Assembly (NCBI GenBank): GCA_003258405.1
Contig: QKPN01000023.1
Coordinates: 1 to 59,527 of the forward strand
Length of the DNA stretch: 59,527 bases
Reading direction: 5' to 3'
Source of the DNA: Rhodobacteraceae bacterium DSL-40
GTDB taxonomy: Bacteria; Pseudomonadota; Alphaproteobacteria; Rhodobacterales; Rhodobacteraceae
Below, in pieces: positions 25,335-34,430 of this stretch (its first letter is position 1; each line of letters begins with the position of its first letter). The translations under genes and the position numbers were made by a program. A model generated the notes under the pieces. It saw only the letters and a list, made by a program, of their open reading frames with translations, was not told the DNA's origin and did not search any database.

Positions 25335-25427
25335 CTCGCCAACAGGCGAGTAATTCCCCCTTTCACGGCTGCAGGCCGTGCCCGCCTCGGGGCAACCGCA
25401 AAGGCGGCTGCCCGTCCGGCACCGGAC
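25335..25427. other. Three stem-loops in the ssd-atf gap
   Basis: The 223-base gap holds three short perfect hairpins in a row: CTCGCC/GGCGAG (25335-25340 with 25345-25350), CACGGC/GCCGTG (25364-25369 with 25375-25380) and GTCCGG/CCGGAC (25414-25419 with 25422-25427). The first is followed by a weak T-containing stretch. They may act as a partial terminator or processing element, leaving atf on a separately tuned transcript. I see no open reading frame here that looks real. Confidence 0.4.
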
Positions 25428-25492
25428 ACGCGGGGGCCCTCGCGGCTCCCCAAGCGGTGCCTCCACGTAGAATTCAAGATGAGGACAGGATC

Positions 25493-26863
25493 ATGCTGAC
25501 CAACGACCAACTCGCCCAGTGGGACCGGGAAAACTTCTTCCACCCTTCGACCCACCTTGCCCAGCACGCGCGTGGCGAGACGCCGAGCCGCATCATCACC
25601 GGCGGCAAGGGTGTCTTCATCGAGGATCGCGACGGAAAGCAGCTGCTTGACGCGTTCGCCGGGCTCTACTGCGTGAACGTGGGCTACGGCCGCCCCGAGA
25701 TCGCGCAGGCCATCGCCGACCAGGCGAGGGAACTCGCCTATTACCACGCCTATGTCGGGCACGGCACCGAGGCCTCGATCACACTCGCGAAGATGATTCT
25801 CGACCGCGCCCCCAAGGGCATGAGCAAGGTCTACTTCGGCCTCTCCGGTTCGGATGCCAACGAGACCAACGTGAAGCTCGTCTGGTACTACAACAACATC
25901 CTTGGCCGCCCGGAAAAGAAGAAGATCATCTCGCGCTGGCGCGGCTATCACGGGTCGGGCCTTATGACCGGCTCGCTGACCGGGCTCGAGCTCTTCCACA
26001 AGAAGTTTGACCTGCCGCTCGCCCAGGTTGTTCACACCGAGGCGCCCTACTACTATCGCCGCGAAGACCTCTCGATGAGCGAGGCGGATTTCGTCGCACA
26101 TTGCGCGGCCGAGCTCGAGGCGCTTATCTCGCGCGAAGGTGCCGACACCATCGCGGCCTTCATCGGCGAGCCCGCGCTCGGAACCGGCGGGCTGGTGCCG
26201 CCGCCTGCGGGCTACTGGGAAGCGATCCAGGCAGTGCTCGCGAAGCACGACATCCTGCTCATCGCCGACGAGGTGGTGACGGGCTTCGGGCGGCTTGGCA
26301 CGATGATGGGCTCGGATCACTACGGTCTGCGCCCCGACATCATCACCATCGCGAAGGGGCTCACCTCCGCATACGCGCCGCTCTCGGGCTCGATCGTCGG
26401 CGACAGGGTCTGGAAGGTGCTGGAGCAGGGCACGGACGAGTTCGGCGCAATCGGTCATGGCTGGACCTATTCGGCCCATCCGATCGGTGCGGCGGCCGGG
26501 GTCGCGAACCTCAAGCTGGTGGACGAGCTCGGCCTCGTGAAGAATGCCGGCGAGACAGGAGCCTACCTAAAGAAGGCGATGACGGAGGCGATCGGCGATC
26601 ATCCTAATGTCGGCGACATCCGCGGCGAGGGCCTGCTCTGCGCAGTCGAGTTCGTCGCCGAGCGCGACGGGCGCGTCTATTTCGATGCCGCCGAGAAGGT
26701 GGGCGCGCGGGTCGCCGCGGCCCTGCTTGCCGAGGGAGTGATCGCGCGCGCGATGCCGCAAGGTGACATTATCGGCTTCGCCCCTCCGCTCTGCATCACA
26801 CCCGCCGAGGTGGACCGGGTAACCGCCGCCATGGCAAGCGCCGTGAAATCCGTGCTCGGCTGA
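25493..26863 (+). CDS. doeD: Diaminobutyrate transaminase of ectoine catabolism (Atf/DoeD)
   Basis: A 456-residue class III PLP aminotransferase. The PLP lysine is Lys288 ([13 protein letters not shown]), preceded by [13 protein letters not shown], the conserved PLP-ring Asp region. It converts L-2,4-diaminobutyrate to L-aspartate-4-semialdehyde, linking EutE/DoeB to Ssd/DoeC. ATG 25493 has GAGGACAGGATC upstream. It is the last gene of the plus-strand asnC-ssd-atf unit and is followed by a clear hairpin terminator. Confidence 0.9.
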   Translation: MLTNDQLAQWDRENFFHPSTHLAQHARGETPSRIITGGKGVFIEDRDGKQLLDAFAGLYCVNVGYGRPEIAQAIADQARELAYYHAYVGHGTEASITLAKMILDRAPKGMSKVYFGLSGSDANETNVKLVWYYNNILGRPEKKKIISRWRGYHGSGLMTGSLTGLELFHKKFDLPLAQVVHTEAPYYYRREDLSMSEADFVAHCAAELEALISREGADTIAAFIGEPALGTGGLVPPPAGYWEAIQAVLAKHDILLIADEVVTGFGRLGTMMGSDHYGLRPDIITIAKGLTSAYAPLSGSIVGDRVWKVLEQGTDEFGAIGHGWTYSAHPIGAAAGVANLKLVDELGLVKNAGETGAYLKKAMTEAIGDHPNVGDIRGEGLLCAVEFVAERDGRVYFDAAEKVGARVAAALLAEGVIARAMPQGDIIGFAPPLCITPAEVDRVTAAMASAVKSVLG

Positions 26864-26897
26864 CGCAGGCCGATTGCAGCATTCCGGCTTGACTGCT

Positions 26898-26924
26898 GGC
26901 CCGCTCCCCCAAAGGGGGCGGGCC
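26898..26924 (+). terminator. Terminator after doeD
   Basis: GGCCCGCTCCCCC (26898-26910), loop AAA, and GGGGGCGGGCC (26914-26924) form a very stable stem with a small bulge about 35 bases after the stop, followed by GGTGTCGTTT, a poor T-run. It separates the ectoine genes from the response regulator. Confidence 0.7.
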
Positions 26925-27011
26925 GGTGTCGTTTCAGTGCCGCAAGCCATGGCCTGCGCCGCGCGGACGGGATAGTTTGCCGCTCCGGATGGGAACGGGG
27001 AGGCGCGACGG

Positions 27012-27743
27012 ATGGTCAAGATACTGGCGGTCGATGACGACCCGGACGTGCGCGATATCGTCCGCTACGAGATTGAGCAGCAAGGCTGGGAGGTCGAGGA
27101 GGCCGACAGCGGCGCGGGCCTTCGCGAGGCATTGAAGCGCATCGTCCCCGACATCATCCTGCTCGATATCCGGCTGCCCGACGAGGACGGGCTCTCGATC
27201 GCCCAGCGCCTCCGCGCGAATTCGCCCATCCCCATCATCATGCTGACCGGGCTCGGCTCCGACGTGGACCGGATCGTCGGGCTCGAGGTGGGCGCGGACG
27301 ACTATGTCGTCAAACCCTTCAATCCCCGTGAATTGATGGCGCGGATCAAGGCGGTGCTGCGCCGGACCGGCACCAGGACCACGCCGCGCGCGAGCGCAGG
27401 TGCGGCGGCAAGCCCGCTCGACCATGACTGTCGCCGCTTCGGCGGCTGGTTCATCGACCTGACGGCACGAGTGCTCGAAAATCCCGGGGGGGAGACGGTT
27501 TCGCTTACCAATGCCGAATTCCTGCTGCTCGAGGCCTTCGTGAAGGCGCCGCGCTGCATACTGAGCCGCGATCAGCTCCTGGACAAGACGCGAGCACACG
27601 GCGCCGACGTCTTCGACCGGACCATCGACGTGCTGATCCTGCGCCTGCGACGCAAGATCGAGGCCAACCCCGGCGCGCCGCGCCTGATCCGGACCGAGCG
27701 CGGCGCGGGCTATGTGCTCGATGCGGAGGTGGAAAGCCTCTGA
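27012..27743 (+). CDS. OmpR-type response regulator
   Basis: A 243-residue two-component regulator: receiver domain (residues 1-120) with Asp9/Asp10, phospho-acceptor Asp52 (LLDIRLP), Thr79 and Lys101 (VVKPFNP), then a winged-helix DNA-binding domain (about 140-240, with LTNAEFLLLEAF and RTERGAGYVL). ATG 27012 has GGGGAGG upstream. It converges with the hybrid kinase gene, the two ends overlapping by 34 bases, so kinase and regulator are made from opposite strands. It is the probable output of the kinase/binding-protein set at 27710-31875 and a candidate activator of fruBKA. Confidence 0.9.
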   Translation: MVKILAVDDDPDVRDIVRYEIEQQGWEVEEADSGAGLREALKRIVPDIILLDIRLPDEDGLSIAQRLRANSPIPIIMLTGLGSDVDRIVGLEVGADDYVVKPFNPRELMARIKAVLRRTGTRTTPRASAGAAASPLDHDCRRFGGWFIDLTARVLENPGGETVSLTNAEFLLLEAFVKAPRCILSRDQLLDKTRAHGADVFDRTIDVLILRLRRKIEANPGAPRLIRTERGAGYVLDAEVESL

Positions 27744-30430
27744 GGTGTCGCCTCCAGGCGGGCGCGCACGGCCTGAAGCAGATGCTCCTCGCTGACGGGC
27801 TTCTGGAGCAGGGCAGCGCGGTCGATGCCCGCCTGCCCCGGCTCGGCCGAGGTGAAGAGCACCGGGAGATCCGGGCGGCGGGCACGTGCCGCGCGGGCAA
27901 GACCCGCTCCATCAAGAGCGCCGGGCATCACCACATCGGTATAGAGCAGACGGATCTCCGGCGTGCCGTCAAGGATCTCGAGCGCGCTCGCGGCATCGTC
28001 GGCGCAGAGCACACGGTAGCCATGGCGGGCAAGCTGGCTGGAAGTGATCTCCAGAAGGTCGAGATCATCGTCGACAACAAGGATGGTCTCGCCTGCCGAT
28101 GAAGCTTCGGGCCGGGGGATCTCCCGCAGCGGCGGGGCGACGGGATGCGGAGCCGGCACGGTTTCCGCAAGCGGCAGGCACAGAGTGATGGTGGTGCCCT
28201 TTCCCGGCCGACTGTCGATGGTGACCGAGCCCCCCGACTGCTTGACGAAGCCGTAGACCATGCTGAGCCCGAGCCCGCTGCCCTTGCCCACGGGCTTGGT
28301 GGTGAAGAAGGGCTCGAAGACCTGCTCGCGTACCTCGGGCGTCATGCCTTCGCCCGTATCACTCACCGCAATGTCGATGAAGCCGCCCACGGCAGGCCGG
28401 GTCGAGAAGACGATGCGTCCGTGTCCCTCCATCGCGTCACGCGCATTGATGGCAAGGTTCATCAGCGCGGTCTCGAGCTGGCCCGGATCGATATGGACAG
28501 CCGGCAGCCCCTCGGCGAGATCTGTGACAAGCTCGACACCCGAGCCGAGGCTGTAATCGAGCAGGTCGGTCATGCCCGCGACCAGAGCATTGGCATCGAC
28601 AACCTCCGGCGTCAGCTTCTGGCGGCGGGAGAAGGCCAGCAGGCGCTCGACCTGCCCCGCGGCGCGCTCGGCCGCACCCAGTGCCTTGCGCGTGCGGCCG
28701 AGCAGGGCGGGATTATCCTCAAGCTCGCGCTCGAGAATGAAGAGATTGCCGAGGATCACTGCCAGAATATTGTTGAAATCATGCGCAATACCGCCGGTAA
28801 GTTGGCCAACTGTCTCCATCTTCTGGGCCTGACGGAGCTGACTTTCCGTGGCGCGCTGCTCGGTGATGTCCATATGAATGGTAACGAATCCTCCGCGCGG
28901 GATCGGGTTTGAGCGAAGCTCGATCACGCGCCCGCCCGGCAGCTGCATCTCGAAGCGCTGGGTGAGATGGAGGCGGCTGCGCGACATTTCCTCGAAACCG
29001 GCGAGTGCCCCACCGGGCAACACGATCCGCGCACCGCGTGCGCCGAGCGTGCGGTTGATCTCGTCGAGCGGAATGCCGACCGGCACGTCATCGCTCGTGA
29101 AGCCGTAAAGCGCGAGATATTGCGGGTTCCAGGCGATCAGGCGGCGCTCAGCGTCAAAGACCGAGAAGCCGTCATTCATGTTGTCGAAGGTCGCAAGCAG
29201 GAGGCTCGACTTTTCGGCGAGCTCGCGGTCGAGCACATCCATGCGGAAGGCGTTGTCGCGGAAGACGGTGAACGCGCGGGCGAGCGCCCCGATCTCGTCG
29301 CGGCGCTCGACCCCGGGCACCGCGGCCCCGCGCTCGCCGCGGGCAAGCCGGGTCATCGCGTCGGTCACGCCCGCGAGATTGCGGCCGAGCGGACGAATGA
29401 CGAAGACGTAGGACAACGCGCTTGCAAGCAGGATCACGCCCGCCCCGATCGCGATGAACTGGCCCGTGCGCGAGACGATCGCCGCCCGCAGGCTCTCGGT
29501 CACGCCGAGGATCGCGCGGTTGGCGTCGAGCACCAGTGCATCGACCCCCGCCTTGAGCCCGGCGGCCTCGCCCCGGCTCGCATCGAGCGCGCCAGCTGCT
29601 GCCGCGAGGCTCGCAAGCTCGGCGCGGCGCAGGGCAAACAGCCCCTCGGTCCCTGTCTGGCGATCAATGAGGCCGAGAGCGGCGCGGAACTCGGCACGCA
29701 GGCTCTCGGGAATCTCCTCCGCAACCCGGGCCAGTTCGCGCGCGCTGCGGCCGTAATGCGCCTCGATCTGCGCCAGCGCGCCCGGCGCCGCGCTTCGCGC
29801 CGACACAAGGTCGCCCGCCACGCTGTCGGTCAGGCGCTCGGCGGTCAGGAGTGGCGCCTGGCTCCGCACCGCAGCACGGGTGATTGCAGGATCGGTTTCG
29901 CCCGCCCCGGCAGTGATTGCGGCGATGGCAAGGATCGAGGGTCCGATGAGCTGACGCACGCGATCCTGCCCGGCACGGAGACGAAGCTCTTCGGCGGCAA
30001 TCTCGGCGGCAAGGGCGGACCGCCGCTCGAGCTGGGCGCTTAGTGCTCCGAGGCTCGCGGCAAGCGCATCGGCCCGGCCGGCGATCCCCTCCACCGCCTC
30101 GCCGGGCATGGAGGTGCGCAGCGCATCGAGCTGGCGGTCGAAGGCCGCGAGATCGGCGGCGATCGCGGCCTGTTCCCCCGCCCTTGCCGGCCCCTCGGAG
30201 GCCGCCATCAGGCTTGCACCCCGCTGCTGGAGCCGTTCGCCGATCCGCGCAAGGCCGAGGGCGGCGCGCACCGCCGGAATATCCTCGCCGGTCACGGTCT
30301 CGACCCGGGTGCTGATATCCTCGAGCGCACGGAGGGCCGCGAAGCTCGCGATCATGACCGCAAGGGCAGCGAGGCCGAAAATGAGAAGGAGCCGCCGCTG
30401 GATGCCGGTCGGCCAGAGCCGGGCCATCAC
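27710..30430 (-). CDS. Hybrid sensor histidine kinase with long periplasmic domain
   Basis: A 906-residue inner-membrane sensor. The order is TM1 (12-34), a helical periplasmic domain (about 35-323), TM2 (324-345), HAMP (346-400), PAS (405-525, NMNDGFSVFDAERRLIAWNPQ type), HisKA with His550 (GGIAHDFNN), HATPase_c (N662, DTGEGM, GSGLGLS) and a C-terminal receiver (781-895) with Asp832 and Lys877. The helical periplasmic part recalls TorS. ATG 30430 overlaps the stop of the binding-protein gene by four bases, so the two are co-translated, as expected for a TorT/TorS-like binding-protein/kinase pair. No separate Hpt protein is encoded nearby, so transfer to the OmpR-type regulator may be direct or reversed by the receiver. 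Confidence 0.9.
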   Translation of the reverse strand: MMARLWPTGIQRRLLLIFGLAALAVMIASFAALRALEDISTRVETVTGEDIPAVRAALGLARIGERLQQRGASLMAASEGPARAGEQAAIAADLAAFDRQLDALRTSMPGEAVEGIAGRADALAASLGALSAQLERRSALAAEIAAEELRLRAGQDRVRQLIGPSILAIAAITAGAGETDPAITRAAVRSQAPLLTAERLTDSVAGDLVSARSAAPGALAQIEAHYGRSARELARVAEEIPESLRAEFRAALGLIDRQTGTEGLFALRRAELASLAAAAGALDASRGEAAGLKAGVDALVLDANRAILGVTESLRAAIVSRTGQFIAIGAGVILLASALSYVFVIRPLGRNLAGVTDAMTRLARGERGAAVPGVERRDEIGALARAFTVFRDNAFRMDVLDRELAEKSSLLLATFDNMNDGFSVFDAERRLIAWNPQYLALYGFTSDDVPVGIPLDEINRTLGARGARIVLPGGALAGFEEMSRSRLHLTQRFEMQLPGGRVIELRSNPIPRGGFVTIHMDITEQRATESQLRQAQKMETVGQLTGGIAHDFNNILAVILGNLFILERELEDNPALLGRTRKALGAAERAAGQVERLLAFSRRQKLTPEVVDANALVAGMTDLLDYSLGSGVELVTDLAEGLPAVHIDPGQLETALMNLAINARDAMEGHGRIVFSTRPAVGGFIDIAVSDTGEGMTPEVREQVFEPFFTTKPVGKGSGLGLSMVYGFVKQSGGSVTIDSRPGKGTTITLCLPLAETVPAPHPVAPPLREIPRPEASSAGETILVVDDDLDLLEITSSQLARHGYRVLCADDAASALEILDGTPEIRLLYTDVVMPGALDGAGLARAARARRPDLPVLFTSAEPGQAGIDRAALLQKPVSEEHLLQAVRARLEATPQRLSTSASST

Positions 30431-31875
30431 GGCGCTGTCTCCCCGAGGCCCATTGCCTCACGGTAGTGACGGGCCTGCGCATCGCGGCCCAGGCGGTCGG
30501 TGATCTGTTCCCACTGGATCGCGGCATCGGCAAGCGCCGTGGCGGGGGCCACCTCGCCCGCCAGTATCCGGCCAAGCTGGGTATCGAGCGCGTCCATATA
30601 GGCCGGATAGCCCGGCAGGCGCAGATCGCGGGCGGCTTCGGGTGCGGCAAGGCTCTGGCGCAGGACGGCGAGATAGCGGGCGGAGGCATCCTTGCCCATC
30701 ACCGCCTGCCAAAGCGGGCCATCCTCGAGCTGCGACGTGCGATAGGGATTGAAGCCCGAAGCGCCGTCGGTGACATCGCGATCGGCGTGCTCCGGTGCCG
30801 CGAGCCAGGCGATGTAATCCCAGGCGGCCTTCGGATCGCGCGCGCTGAGCGGCACGGCCGCGAGCCAACCGCCGAAGGCGAGGAACGGCACCTCGCGGAC
30901 TGTCGAGAGCGTCTCCCAGGTGCGCGTGCGGCCGTTCCAGCTTTCGCGGGATCCGGGAAGGGCGAAGAAGCCCACCTGCCCGGCCACAGCGGAGTTTTCG
31001 GGATCGGCCGCCAGCACGCCGATGTCGGACCAGTCGATCGCCATCGCAGCCTCGCCGGCGGCGAAGCGACGGCGCACATCGTGACTCGCGATGGCGAGGG
31101 AATCGGGCGGACCCAGACGCGCCGCCGCGAGATACTCGTCAAGCGCGCGTTGCCAGGCCGGGTTGTCGATGGCAGGCGTCATCGTCACCGGATCGAAGAA
31201 GAGCGTGCCGGGCTCGCCGGGGTGCGTCGCATAGGCCGCGGCATGACCGATGAGGGACCAGAGCCGCTGGCCGCCGGCAGCATGGGCCTCGAGGGTGCCT
31301 GCCAGCGGCTTGCCATCCGGCCCGGGCCGCCCCTCGAAAAATGCAGCGATGGCAAGGTAGTCCTCCCAGCTCCGAGGCGGTTCAAGCGCCCGACCCGTCG
31401 CAGCATGAAACGCCGCGCGCATTGCGGGATCCTCGAAGAGATCCCGGCGGTAGGCTCCGATCAGCAGGTCGCCGTCAATGGTCACCGCCATCGTCCTGCC
31501 CTGCCACCGCATGAGCGCATCGCGATAGATCGGATGGATGCCGCGGACCAGGTCGCTTTCGGCAAGAGCCTCGGGCACCGGCGCGAGATAGGGCGCGAAA
31601 TCCGGTAGCCAGGCCGAGGGGATGAGCAGCACGTCGGCTTCCGAGAGACCGGTCACGAAGCCCACCATGATCTCGCCGTAAAGGCTCGCGAAGGGCCGCC
31701 GGATGACCTCGACGGCAATGCCGGTCTCCCGCGCAAAACTCTCGCCGTAGCGCGCTGCCGGGCCGCCGATTGGTGCGCCGTCGCGGGTCACGACCCGAAG
31801 GGATTCCGCACTGGCTGCGCCGGAGAACAGCCCGAATGTTACAAATATTACAGCGGCGCGGGCGAGGAGCGACAT
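30427..31875 (-). CDS. Periplasmic solute-binding protein, probable kinase-partner sensor
   Basis: A 482-residue exported protein with a signal peptide (cleavage near GAASA/ESL, residue 23) and the two-lobe family 1 extracellular solute-binding fold (SLRVVTRDGAPIGG, ADVLLIPSAW, AAMAIDWSDIGVLA, FGGWLAAVPLS). No ABC permease or ATPase lies near it, while its stop overlaps the hybrid kinase start (ATGA), so it probably senses a ligand and presents it to the kinase. ATG 31875 has only a weak GAACGGGAT site. It is divergent from fruB by 70 bases, so a sugar such as fructose is an attractive but unproven ligand. Confidence 0.85.
   Translation of the reverse strand: MSLLARAAVIFVTFGLFSGAASAESLRVVTRDGAPIGGPAARYGESFARETGIAVEVIRRPFASLYGEIMVGFVTGLSEADVLLIPSAWLPDFAPYLAPVPEALAESDLVRGIHPIYRDALMRWQGRTMAVTIDGDLLIGAYRRDLFEDPAMRAAFHAATGRALEPPRSWEDYLAIAAFFEGRPGPDGKPLAGTLEAHAAGGQRLWSLIGHAAAYATHPGEPGTLFFDPVTMTPAIDNPAWQRALDEYLAAARLGPPDSLAIASHDVRRRFAAGEAAMAIDWSDIGVLAADPENSAVAGQVGFFALPGSRESWNGRTRTWETLSTVREVPFLAFGGWLAAVPLSARDPKAAWDYIAWLAAPEHADRDVTDGASGFNPYRTSQLEDGPLWQAVMGKDASARYLAVLRQSLAAPEAARDLRLPGYPAYMDALDTQLGRILAGEVAPATALADAAIQWEQITDRLGRDAQARHYREAMGLGETAP
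31839..31852. promoter_or_regulatory. TTACA direct repeat near the fruB promoter
   Basis: TTACA occurs at 31839-31843 and again at 31848-31852 (TGTAA twice on the other strand), in an AT-rich island inside the signal-peptide codons of the binding protein and about 100 bases upstream of fruB. OmpR-type regulators bind short direct repeats, so this is a possible site, though the nine-base period is slightly short for that family. Confidence 0.3.
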
Positions 31876-31945
31876 ATCCCGTTCATCTGCCTGATATCCA
31901 AGAGACCCAGCGAAGCATGACACAGAACATGCAAAGGAGGAAATC
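31876..31945. promoter_or_regulatory. Divergent start region of fruB and the binding protein
   Basis: Only 70 bases separate the two starts, so promoters must overlap or reach into the binding-protein gene. AAAGGAGGAAATC at its right end is the fruB ribosome site. I found no sure -35/-10 pair. Confidence 0.5.
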
Positions 31946-34420
31946 GTGGCTATCCTGACAAATGACATGGTTGCGCTCGGCACGAGCGTTGCAACGAAGG
32001 CCGAGGCTATCGCCAAGGCCGTCGAACTTCTTGCCGCCGCCGGCAAGATCGATCCGCGCTACGGCGACAGCATGCTCGGCCGCGAGAAGGTCGCAAATAC
32101 CTTCCTCGGCAACGGCATCGCCATTCCGCACGGCCTGCCGAAAGACCGCGAGATGATCCGCGATACCGCGATCGCGGTGGTGCAGATCCCCGGCGGCGTC
32201 GACTGGGGCCAGGGCAACACCGCCCGCCTTGTGGTCGGCATCGCCGCGAAATCGGACGAGCATCTGGAAATTCTCTCGAACCTCACGGACGTTCTCGGCG
32301 ACGCGGAGGAAGCCGAAAGGCTCGCCACGACCCCCGATGCCGCTGTCATCGTCGCCAAGCTCACCGGGACCGAGCAGCCCGCCACCGCTTCAAGCGGCTC
32401 CGGGCTCGACGAATTCGCAAACGGATTCGATGCGGTGATCGAAGGGGCGCACGGGCTCCATGCCCGACCCGCGACGGCGCTGGTCGAACTTTCCAAGGGC
32501 TTTGCCTCCGAGATCCGGGTGAGCCATGGCGGCACGGTCGCCAATGCAAAGAGCCTGATCTCGCTCCTAAAGCTCGGCGCTGCGGGCGGGGCGACGATCC
32601 GCGTGAGCGCGGACGGCGCCGATGCCGATGCCGCCCTCGCCGCCCTCAAGGCTGCCATTGCCGAAGGGCTTGAGGACGAGGGCGAAGCCGCTGCCGAAGC
32701 CGGCGCAGCTGCCCCCGCGGGCGGCGCACCGGCCTACGATTATGCCGGGCAGACTGTCACCGGCATCTCCTCCTCCCCGGGCATGGCGATTGCGCCGATC
32801 TTCCAGTTCGCCCGCGAACACATTGTCTTCCAGCCCGACGCCGCCGACCCTGCGCTTGAACTGGAGCGGCTCGACCAGGCTCTGCACGCGGCATTCCGCC
32901 AGCTCGACGAGCTTTACGACGAGGTCTGGAAGAAATCCGGCCCCGCGAAGGCCGGGATCTTCCGTGCGCATCAGGAATTCCTCGAGGATCCCGAGATGAT
33001 CGAGGCGGCGCACACCCTCATTCGCAAGGGCCGGAGCGCGGCCTATGGCTGGGAGCAGGCCTATAGCGAACGCGCCGACATTCTCGCGGGCATGAAGGAT
33101 CCGGTGCTTGCGGGCCGCGCGGTCGACCTGCGCGATGCCGGCCGCCGGGTTCTGCGCCAGCTTGCAGGCGTCGAGAAGGACGCGAGCGCGCTGCCGACCG
33201 CTCCCTGCATCCTGGTCGCCGATGATCTCACGCCCTCCGACACCGCGCAGCTCGATCCGCGGCTCGTTCAGGGCCTCTGCACCGCTGGCGGCGGCCCGAC
33301 CTCGCATACCTCGATCATCGCCCGCTCGCTCGACATCCCGGCCGTGGTCGGCGCAGGCGCGGGCGTGCTCGAACTCGTCGAGGGAACACCCGCGCTCCTC
33401 GACGGCAGCTATGGCCTGCTAGTGACCAACCCGACCGAGGGCGATCTTGAGCATGCCCGTGCCGCAATCGTCGATCTCAAGGCCCGTCGCGAGGCAGAAC
33501 AGCGCGACTGCTATAAGCCCGCGCTCACCACGGACGGCAGCCGCATCGAGGTCGTCGCCAACATCAGTGATCTCGCGGAAGCCGAAGCGGCAGTGAACGC
33601 CGGCGGCGAGGGCGTTGGCCTCCTCCGCACCGAATTCCTCTTTGTCCATCGCGATGCAGCCCCGAGCGAGGAAGAGCAGATCGAGATCTACTCGGGCATG
33701 CTCAAGGCCATGAACGGCCTGCCGATCATCATCCGCACCCTCGATGTCGGTGGCGACAAGGCGATACCCTACCTGCGCATGCCGGTGGAGGAGAACCCGT
33801 TCCTGGGCGAACGTGGCATCCGCTTCTGTCTCAGCCATGAAGCGATCTTCCGCACTCAGCTTCGCGCGATCTACCGCGCCTCGGCAAACGGGCCGGTCCG
33901 GATCATGTTCCCGATGATCTCGATGGTCCACGAGCTAGACGCTGCCCTGCGGATCGCCGAGGAAGTCCGGGCCGAGGTCGGGGCCGAAAAGGTTGAGATG
34001 GGCATCATGATCGAGATCCCCTCTGCGGTGATGATGGCGCCCGAGCTTGCCAGCAAGGTGGATTTCTTCTCGATCGGCACCAACGACCTTACGCAATACG
34101 CGCTCGCCATGGACCGGATGCATCCGGTGCTCGCCAAGCAGGCCGACGGCATGCATCCGGCCGTGCTGCGGCTCATCGAGCGCACGGTTGCGGCGGCCGA
34201 CGCGGCAGGGATCTGGGTGGGCGCCTGCGGCGGCATCGCGGCCGATCCGGTCGGCGTGAGCGTGCTGACCGGGCTTGGCGTCAAGGAGCTCAGCGTCTCG
34301 ATCCCCTCGATCGCGGCGGTGAAGGCCCAGCTGCGCGAGCAGTCGATGGCGTCGAACAAGGCGCTTGCGAAGCGCGCTCTCGCCTGTTCCGACGCCGCCG
34401 CCGTGCGCGCGCTGCGCTGA
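31946..34420 (+). CDS. fruB: Fructose PTS multiphosphoryl transfer protein (EIIA-HPr-EI)
   Basis: An 824-residue cytoplasmic fusion carrying all soluble PTS steps: EIIA-Fru (1-145, His62 in IAIPHG), HPr (about 160-245, His172 in GLHARPA) and enzyme I (about 270-824, phospho-His454 in GGPTSHTS, with C-terminal PEP-binding IGTNDLTQYAL). It passes phosphate from PEP to FruA, so the operon needs no other PTS parts. The start is GTG 31946 with a strong AAAGGAGG site; no ATG upstream in frame. It heads fruB-fruK-fruA, the order known from Rhodobacter. Confidence 0.96.
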   Translation: MAILTNDMVALGTSVATKAEAIAKAVELLAAAGKIDPRYGDSMLGREKVANTFLGNGIAIPHGLPKDREMIRDTAIAVVQIPGGVDWGQGNTARLVVGIAAKSDEHLEILSNLTDVLGDAEEAERLATTPDAAVIVAKLTGTEQPATASSGSGLDEFANGFDAVIEGAHGLHARPATALVELSKGFASEIRVSHGGTVANAKSLISLLKLGAAGGATIRVSADGADADAALAALKAAIAEGLEDEGEAAAEAGAAAPAGGAPAYDYAGQTVTGISSSPGMAIAPIFQFAREHIVFQPDAADPALELERLDQALHAAFRQLDELYDEVWKKSGPAKAGIFRAHQEFLEDPEMIEAAHTLIRKGRSAAYGWEQAYSERADILAGMKDPVLAGRAVDLRDAGRRVLRQLAGVEKDASALPTAPCILVADDLTPSDTAQLDPRLVQGLCTAGGGPTSHTSIIARSLDIPAVVGAGAGVLELVEGTPALLDGSYGLLVTNPTEGDLEHARAAIVDLKARREAEQRDCYKPALTTDGSRIEVVANISDLAEAEAAVNAGGEGVGLLRTEFLFVHRDAAPSEEEQIEIYSGMLKAMNGLPIIIRTLDVGGDKAIPYLRMPVEENPFLGERGIRFCLSHEAIFRTQLRAIYRASANGPVRIMFPMISMVHELDAALRIAEEVRAEVGAEKVEMGIMIEIPSAVMMAPELASKVDFFSIGTNDLTQYALAMDRMHPVLAKQADGMHPAVLRLIERTVAAADAAGIWVGACGGIAADPVGVSVLTGLGVKELSVSIPSIAAVKAQLREQSMASNKALAKRALACSDAAAVRALR

Positions 34421-34430
34421 GGAGGTGGAA

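Noticed and set aside
27012-31875. Naming the sensory set TorR/TorS/TorT
   Set aside because: Domain layout is similar, but the binding protein is a family 1 solute-binding type, no TMAO reductase is near, and the neighbour is fruBKA.
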